Shown here: piece after piece, positions 59,905 to 64,000 of the stretch
How positions within the stretch are numbered: position 1 is the first letter of the stretch
How the letters are laid out: each line of letters begins with the position of its first letter
NCBI RefSeq assembly: GCF_001295845.1
Contig: NZ_LJIC01000046.1
Span: 1-64,000, forward strand
Length of the DNA stretch: 64,000 bases
Source: Rhodopseudomonas sp. AAP120
GTDB lineage: Bacteria; Pseudomonadota; Alphaproteobacteria; Rhizobiales; Xanthobacteraceae
Reading direction: 5' to 3'
Notes under the pieces: model-generated
Told to the model about the DNA's origin: nothing
The model's input: the letters and a program-made list of their open reading frames with translations, nothing else
Database searches by the model: none
Program-made: the position numbers and the translations under genes

Positions 59905-62040
59905 TCACCGCGTCCCGGGTAGCACCGCCTTCGCGTCCGCCGGCGTGGCGCACCAGCGGTGCCACATGGTGCGGTAGGCGTCTTCGACGGCGCGGGTGTA
60001 GGCGACGGGGCCGCAGCGCTCGACGATGAAGGCAGGCAGGCCGCGGCGGATCGCGCGCAGCTTGTCGTGGTCGGGCGCGAGCGCGATGGCGACGTAGCGG
60101 TCTTCATCGGTGGCGATGAATTCCGGCAGGCCGGCGGCCGACAGGATCGCCGAGCCGACGCGGCTCGCCACGGTGTTGCCGAGCTTGCTCACCACCGGCA
60201 CGCCCATATGCAGCGCTTCCCAGGTCGAGACGCCGCCGGCCTGCGGGAACGGGTCGAGGCCGAGATCGATCTCGCGCAGCGTCCGCAGATGATCCTGCCG
60301 CGAGGTCGAGCCGAGCAGGGTGATGCGGTCCGCGGCGATGCCCTGCGCGGCGAATTTCTCCAGCAGCGTCTGGCGCACCGCCGGGTCGTCGATCTGGTGA
60401 TCCTTCAGGATCAACCGCGATGTCGGATTGCCGGTCATGATCCGGGCCCACACCGCGATCGCGGCGTCGGACAGTTTGCTGATGCGGTTGAGCGAGCCGT
60501 AGGTGAGATAGCCGTTGCGGTCCAGTGGCAGCTCGGGCGAATGCAGCCCGGCCGGCGGCGGCTCGATGATCACGATCGACGGCAGATCGTAGATCGCCTC
60601 GGCGTAGAACGGCCGCACCTCTTTGGGCACCGCGACCGGATCGGCGAACAGATAGTCGATCACCGGCAGGCCGGTGCCGGTGGCGTGGCCCCAGGCGGTG
60701 ACCTGCACCGGCGCCGGCTTGCGGGCGAACACGCGCAGGCGATTGCCGGCGGAATGACCGGAGAGATCGATCAGGATGTCGACCTTGTCGGCCCGGATGG
60801 TGTCGGCGAGCCGCGCATCGGTCCATTGCGAGCTGTCGCGCCATTTGTCGGCGATGGTCTCGAACGCCTTGGTCGCCATGTCGGGCACCACCACGCCCGA
60901 GTAGCAGATCACTTCGACCTTGCTGCGGTCGTGATGCTCGAGGATCGGCCGGAACGAGAACGCCGCGGAGTGCTGGCGGAAGTCCGCCGAGACGTAGCCG
61001 ACCACGAGGCGGCGCTCCGGATCGCGATCGTTGGCGAACGGCGCGGCGTGGGCCTTGTAGAGCCGCGCGCCGACATGCTGCCACCAGCTCGCGCGCGCCG
61101 CCTGCTGCGACTGGAAGTCGGCATCGGAGCAGAAGTCCATCGAGAAGATCCGGCTCGAGATTGCCGGTTCGTAGTTGGGCTGCAGCGCCAGCGCGCGGCC
61201 ATGCAGCGCGGTCGCGGTGTCGGCGTCGCCGAGCGTCGCCATGCAGTTGCCGAGCACGGTCAGCGCCGGCACTGAACTCGGCTCGATCTTCAGCAGCGCC
61301 GTGCAGGTCGCCAGCGCGGCCTCGACGTTGCGCATCTGCAGCAGCAGGTCGGCGCGGGCGATGCCGGCTTCCATCGGCCGCTTGCCGATCTTGAGCGCGC
61401 GGTCGTAGCTCGCCAGCGCCTCGTCGAAGCGCTTCAGTTCTTTCAGCGTGGTGGCGCGGTTGATGCAGGCGACGTCGTGCTGCGGATCGAGCCCGATCGC
61501 CTTTTCGTAGCTCACCAGCGCTTCGTCGTAGCGGCCGAGCTTGTGCAGCGCGTTGCCGCGGTCGTTCCAGGTGTCGGCATGGGTCGGCAGCAGTTCGAGC
61601 GCCTTGTCGAGGCTGACCAGGGCATCGTCGAAACGGCCCAGCGTGATCAGCACGTTGCCCCGGTTGGCGTGGCCGAAGGCGAGCGTGGGATCGAGCGCGA
61701 TCGCCTTGTCGCAGGCGATCAGCGACTCGTCGTAGCGCCTGGCGGCGTTGAGCACGCTGCCGAGATCGGAGTGCGCCTGCGCGGATTTCGGATCTTCGAT
61801 CAGCGCCCGCTTGATCGAGCGGATGCCGGCGTCGTAGTGGCCGCTCTGATATTCGGCGAGGCCGAGGAAGTGCAGCGCCTGGAAATTGCTCGGGCTCTTC
61901 TTCAGCACCTTCTTGTAGAGCGATTTCGCCTCGTCGTACTGGCCGCCCTGATGCAGCACCCGGGCGCGCATCAGCATCAGCACCGGCTCGTAGGATTTGT
62001 CGTGGGACGAAGAGGTGGCAGAGGCCTTGGTGGGCGGCAT
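59905..62040 (-). CDS. TPR / GT41 (SPINDLY-type) protein O-glycosyltransferase
   Basis: 711 aa. The first ~300 residues are TPR repeats in tandem, with helices like AQAHSDLGSVLNAARRYDE, FGHANRGNVLITLGRFDDAL and NDRGNALHKLGRYDEAL. A C-terminal GT41 catalytic domain (about 335-700) has VVGYVSADFRQHSAAF, IDLSGHSAGNRLRVFARKP and LGLDPFPQAGGVSTWEALHMG, the diphosphate-binding region of O-GlcNAc/fucosyl transferases. Proteins of this type glycosylate Ser/Thr in bacteria. It lies between the operon and the second flagellin, making flagellin the obvious acceptor. It is minus-strand, so not part of the operon. Confidence 0.9.
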   Translation of the reverse strand: MPPTKASATSSSHDKSYEPVLMLMRARVLHQGGQYDEAKSLYKKVLKKSPSNFQALHFLGLAEYQSGHYDAGIRSIKRALIEDPKSAQAHSDLGSVLNAARRYDESLIACDKAIALDPTLAFGHANRGNVLITLGRFDDALVSLDKALELLPTHADTWNDRGNALHKLGRYDEALVSYEKAIGLDPQHDVACINRATTLKELKRFDEALASYDRALKIGKRPMEAGIARADLLLQMRNVEAALATCTALLKIEPSSVPALTVLGNCMATLGDADTATALHGRALALQPNYEPAISSRIFSMDFCSDADFQSQQAARASWWQHVGARLYKAHAAPFANDRDPERRLVVGYVSADFRQHSAAFSFRPILEHHDRSKVEVICYSGVVVPDMATKAFETIADKWRDSSQWTDARLADTIRADKVDILIDLSGHSAGNRLRVFARKPAPVQVTAWGHATGTGLPVIDYLFADPVAVPKEVRPFYAEAIYDLPSIVIIEPPPAGLHSPELPLDRNGYLTYGSLNRISKLSDAAIAVWARIMTGNPTSRLILKDHQIDDPAVRQTLLEKFAAQGIAADRITLLGSTSRQDHLRTLREIDLGLDPFPQAGGVSTWEALHMGVPVVSKLGNTVASRVGSAILSAAGLPEFIATDEDRYVAIALAPDHDKLRAIRRGLPAFIVERCGPVAYTRAVEDAYRTMWHRWCATPADAKAVLPGTR

Positions 62041-62148
62041 GGGGTGTCCGAATCGGCCTGAGGAATCATGCTCTTCGGGCGATCCTACGCACCTCCGAGT
62101 CGCTCGTGTAGATCGCGCTGATACTCGGGTCGCGGCGTAAATTATCGA

Positions 62149-62156
62149 TTAACCAT
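62149..62156. promoter_or_regulatory. Single CtrA-like half site upstream of the GT41 gene
   Basis: TTAACCAT, the CtrA 8-mer core, sits 109 bases upstream of the GT41 start and in the divergent gap. Only one half is seen, so this is a weaker case than 62319-62344. Confidence 0.35.
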
Positions 62157-62318
62157 GTCGCCGGCCGGACGGAGTCTCACCAGTCCCTTAACGGTGGCCG
62201 GAAAGCTGCGGCGACGAGCCCGAATCAGGCCCGTCCAGGGACCGCTTGCCGGTGCCCAGGTCCCGCGCCGCCGCTTCCTGGCATTGAAAAGACACGGATT
62301 TTTCCGCCGGGCGGGTCC

Positions 62319-62344
62319 TTAATCGGCTGTTAACCATATCTTAA
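62319..62344. promoter_or_regulatory. Three CtrA-like half sites with exact 11-base period
   Basis: TTAA occurs at 62319-62322, 62330-62333 and 62341-62344, each separated by 7 bases. The first pair reads TTAA-N7-TTAACC, matching the CtrA consensus TTAA-N7-TTAAC, and the middle half also forms TTAACCAT. Position upstream of the second flagellin suggests CtrA (cell-cycle/motility) control. Confidence 0.65.
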
Positions 62345-62549
62345 AGACCCCTCGGCATAGTCCCCATGCTCAGGAAGAAGGTAGGCCGAGAATCGGCCGT
62401 GCTGATCCGGACCGTGCGCGAGTGCGGCCGAGGTCCCTCTCCAGAACAGGCGTCTAAACACAACCGGCAAGCGTCGCGGCACTGCCCCGACGCGAGCAGC
62501 AGCGTACGACCGAAGTCGTCGCCCAGCGCGGATCAGGAAGGTTTGCACC

Positions 62550-64000
62550 ATGTCTGATGTGGTTCTCTCGGCAGCGGTTCGCCAGAATCTGCTTTCGCTG
62601 CAATCGACCGCTGAATTGCTGTCGACCACCCAGAATCGGCTGGCGAGCGGCAAGAAGGTCAACACCGCGCTCGACAATCCGACGAACTTCTTCACCGCGG
62701 CAGGGCTCGACAGCCGCGCCAGCGACATCAACAACCTGCTCGACGGCATCAGCAACGGCGTGCAGATCCTGCAGGCGGCCAACACCGGCATCACCTCGCT
62801 GAACAAGCTGATCGACACCGCCAAGTCGATCGCCAACCAGGCGCTGCAGTCCAACGTCGGCTACTCCACCAAGTCCAACGTCTCGGCGACCATCGCGGGC
62901 GCCACCCCGGACGATCTGCGCGGCACCCAGACCTTCGCCAGCGCGACCGCCACCAGCGCCGTGGTCAACGATGGCAGCGCCGGCGGCACCAACGGCGTGT
63001 CGCTGACCGACACGCTCGGTGGCGGCGTCGGCAGCATCAGCGGCACCGCGATCACCAAGGCGACCGCGGCGGACGCCACCGCGACCGGCGCCGTGCTCTA
63101 CACCGGCACCGCGACCGCGACGGCGACCAGCGCCGACTTGATCAGCTCGCTGACCAACGGTTCGACCGTGACGCCGACCGGCCCGCAGGCCGGCGACTCC
63201 ATCACCGTCAACGGCAAGACCGTCACCTTCACCACCACGGGCTCGGCCAGCGCCGACAGCAACGGCAACTACACGATCGGCATCAACCAGCCGATCAGCG
63301 CGCTGCTGGCCACCGTCGACACCATCAACGGCAACACCAGCAATCCGTCGGTGGTCGATGCCAACGGCCACATCCAGCTGCACACCGGCACCAACCGGGC
63401 GCTGTCGGTCAGCGACTCGACGGGCGGCCTGGTGCTGGCGAAGCTCGGCTTCGGCGCCACCGTCAACGTCGCGCTCGGCACCGGCGCGGCGACCGCGATC
63501 ACCGCCACCACCAAGCTGTTCAACTCGGTCGGCGGCCTCGGGCCGGCGATTGCCGACGGCACCACGCTGACGGTCAACGGCAAGTCGGTGGTGTTCAAGT
63601 CGAGCGATCCGCCGAGCGCCGCGGGCCTGCTCGCCGGCTCCGGCGTGCTCGGCAACATCGTCACCGATACGTCGGGCAATTCGACGATCTATATGGGGAC
63701 GAGCAACACCTTCACCTCGGCCACGGTCGGTGACGTGCTCACCGCGATCGATCTGGCCAGCGGCGTGAAGACGGCGACGATCTCGGGCGGCGTCGCGACG
63801 TTCTCGGCCAACGGCACGCCGTCGCAGCTCAACTCCGGTGCGGTGACGCTGCAGACATCGACCGGCGCCGATCTCAGCATCACCGGTCCGGCCGATTTCC
63901 TCAACTCGCTACGCCTGACCGGCTCGACCGGTCCCGGCCCGGCGACGATCACCGCGACCCGCACCACCAGCTCGTCCACGATCGGCACGCTGATCGAGGA
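62550..64000 (+). CDS. Second flagellin, 3' end beyond window
   Basis: Open from the ATG at 62550 to the end (483 codons, no stop). Start SDVVLSAAVRQNLLSLQSTA and ASGKKVNTALDNPTNFF match the first flagellin almost residue for residue, as do NGVQILQAANTGITSLNKL. The centre repeats the same NGKTVTF module (about residue 215) and a second copy NGKSVVFKSSD (about 343) with GNSTIYMGTSN. So it is a paralogue of the 888-codon flagellin, probably of similar length. Ribosome site AGGAAGG is shared. Confidence 0.95.
   Translation, partial: MSDVVLSAAVRQNLLSLQSTAELLSTTQNRLASGKKVNTALDNPTNFFTAAGLDSRASDINNLLDGISNGVQILQAANTGITSLNKLIDTAKSIANQALQSNVGYSTKSNVSATIAGATPDDLRGTQTFASATATSAVVNDGSAGGTNGVSLTDTLGGGVGSISGTAITKATAADATATGAVLYTGTATATATSADLISSLTNGSTVTPTGPQAGDSITVNGKTVTFTTTGSASADSNGNYTIGINQPISALLATVDTINGNTSNPSVVDANGHIQLHTGTNRALSVSDSTGGLVLAKLGFGATVNVALGTGAATAITATTKLFNSVGGLGPAIADGTTLTVNGKSVVFKSSDPPSAAGLLAGSGVLGNIVTDTSGNSTIYMGTSNTFTSATVGDVLTAIDLASGVKTATISGGVATFSANGTPSQLNSGAVTLQTSTGADLSITGPADFLNSLRLTGSTGPGPATITATRTTSSSTIGTLIE

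Larger units (their letters stand above)
62041..62549. other. Divergent leader region of GT41 and second flagellin
   Basis: No gene seen in 509 bases. It holds CtrA-like motifs (62149-62156 and 62319-62344) and the AGGAAGG ribosome site at 62535-62541, about 8 nt from the flagellin ATG. No clear sigma-28 or sigma-54 promoter was found. Confidence 0.5.

Noticed and set aside
1-64000. CRISPR arrays, tRNA or rRNA genes, insertion sequences, integrases
   Set aside because: No direct-repeat arrays, cloverleaf sequences, rRNA-like stretches or transposase motifs were seen by eye. Weak tRNAs could be missed without a scan.

Overview
The window is GC-rich DNA with alphaproteobacterial-style genes: FlgE/FlgK/FlgL, two long flagellin genes, CtrA-like TTAA-N7-TTAA motifs, a sigma-54 promoter, PutA without a DNA-binding domain, a quinone-reductase-like membrane cyclase, and dispersed palindromes that can enter reading frames. 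Gene content and repeats look most like the Rhodopseudomonas/Bradyrhizobium group, probably Rhodopseudomonas palustris. That is inference from gene content; no search was possible.

Layout. 1-17.5 kb is ordinary metabolism and envelope: a molybdenum hydroxylase large subunit, a LemA/TPM/TPM operon, a DUF2798/Rrf2/thioredoxin-reductase-like cluster, GST, secreted proteins of unknown function, an alpha/beta hydrolase facing a TetR regulator across a near-perfect operator, a class III CoA-transferase, PutA and a small secreted cysteine-protease-like protein. 17.7-27.4 kb holds a cyclase fused to a b-type membrane anchor and a 2Fe-2S domain, YcjX/YcjF, a hemolysin-III protein, an SDR, UspA, SixA, a DadA-like oxidase and MsrB. 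27.4-28.9 kb is an AT-richer two-gene insert (PD-(D/E)XK-like plus HEPN-like) lying between msrB and a broken second msrB copy. 29-35.4 kb has a GT-C membrane glycosyltransferase and a very large hybrid histidine kinase.

From 35.5 kb to the end the theme is the flagellum. A sigma-54 promoter precedes flgE-flgK-flgL. A LysR/MFS pair follows, then an 888-codon flagellin. A long sugar and nucleotide-sugar operon runs from 48.6 to 59.6 kb: two epimerases/dehydratases, a methyltransferase, E1-alpha and E1-beta, a zinc dehydrogenase, a domain-swapped HldE-like enzyme, a nucleotidyltransferase, an SDR and an acetolactate-synthase-like ThDP enzyme. A GmhA-like isomerase and an FkbM methyltransferase stand just before it. 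A TPR/GT41 (SPINDLY-type) glycosyltransferase and a second flagellin (cut by the window end) close the region.

The simplest reading is a flagellin-glycosylation island. The operon would make an unusual, perhaps heptose-derived and two-carbon-branched, activated sugar, and the GT41 enzyme would transfer it to the neighbouring flagellins. The best candidate for an undescribed system elsewhere is the HEPN/nuclease pair at 27.4-28.8 kb.
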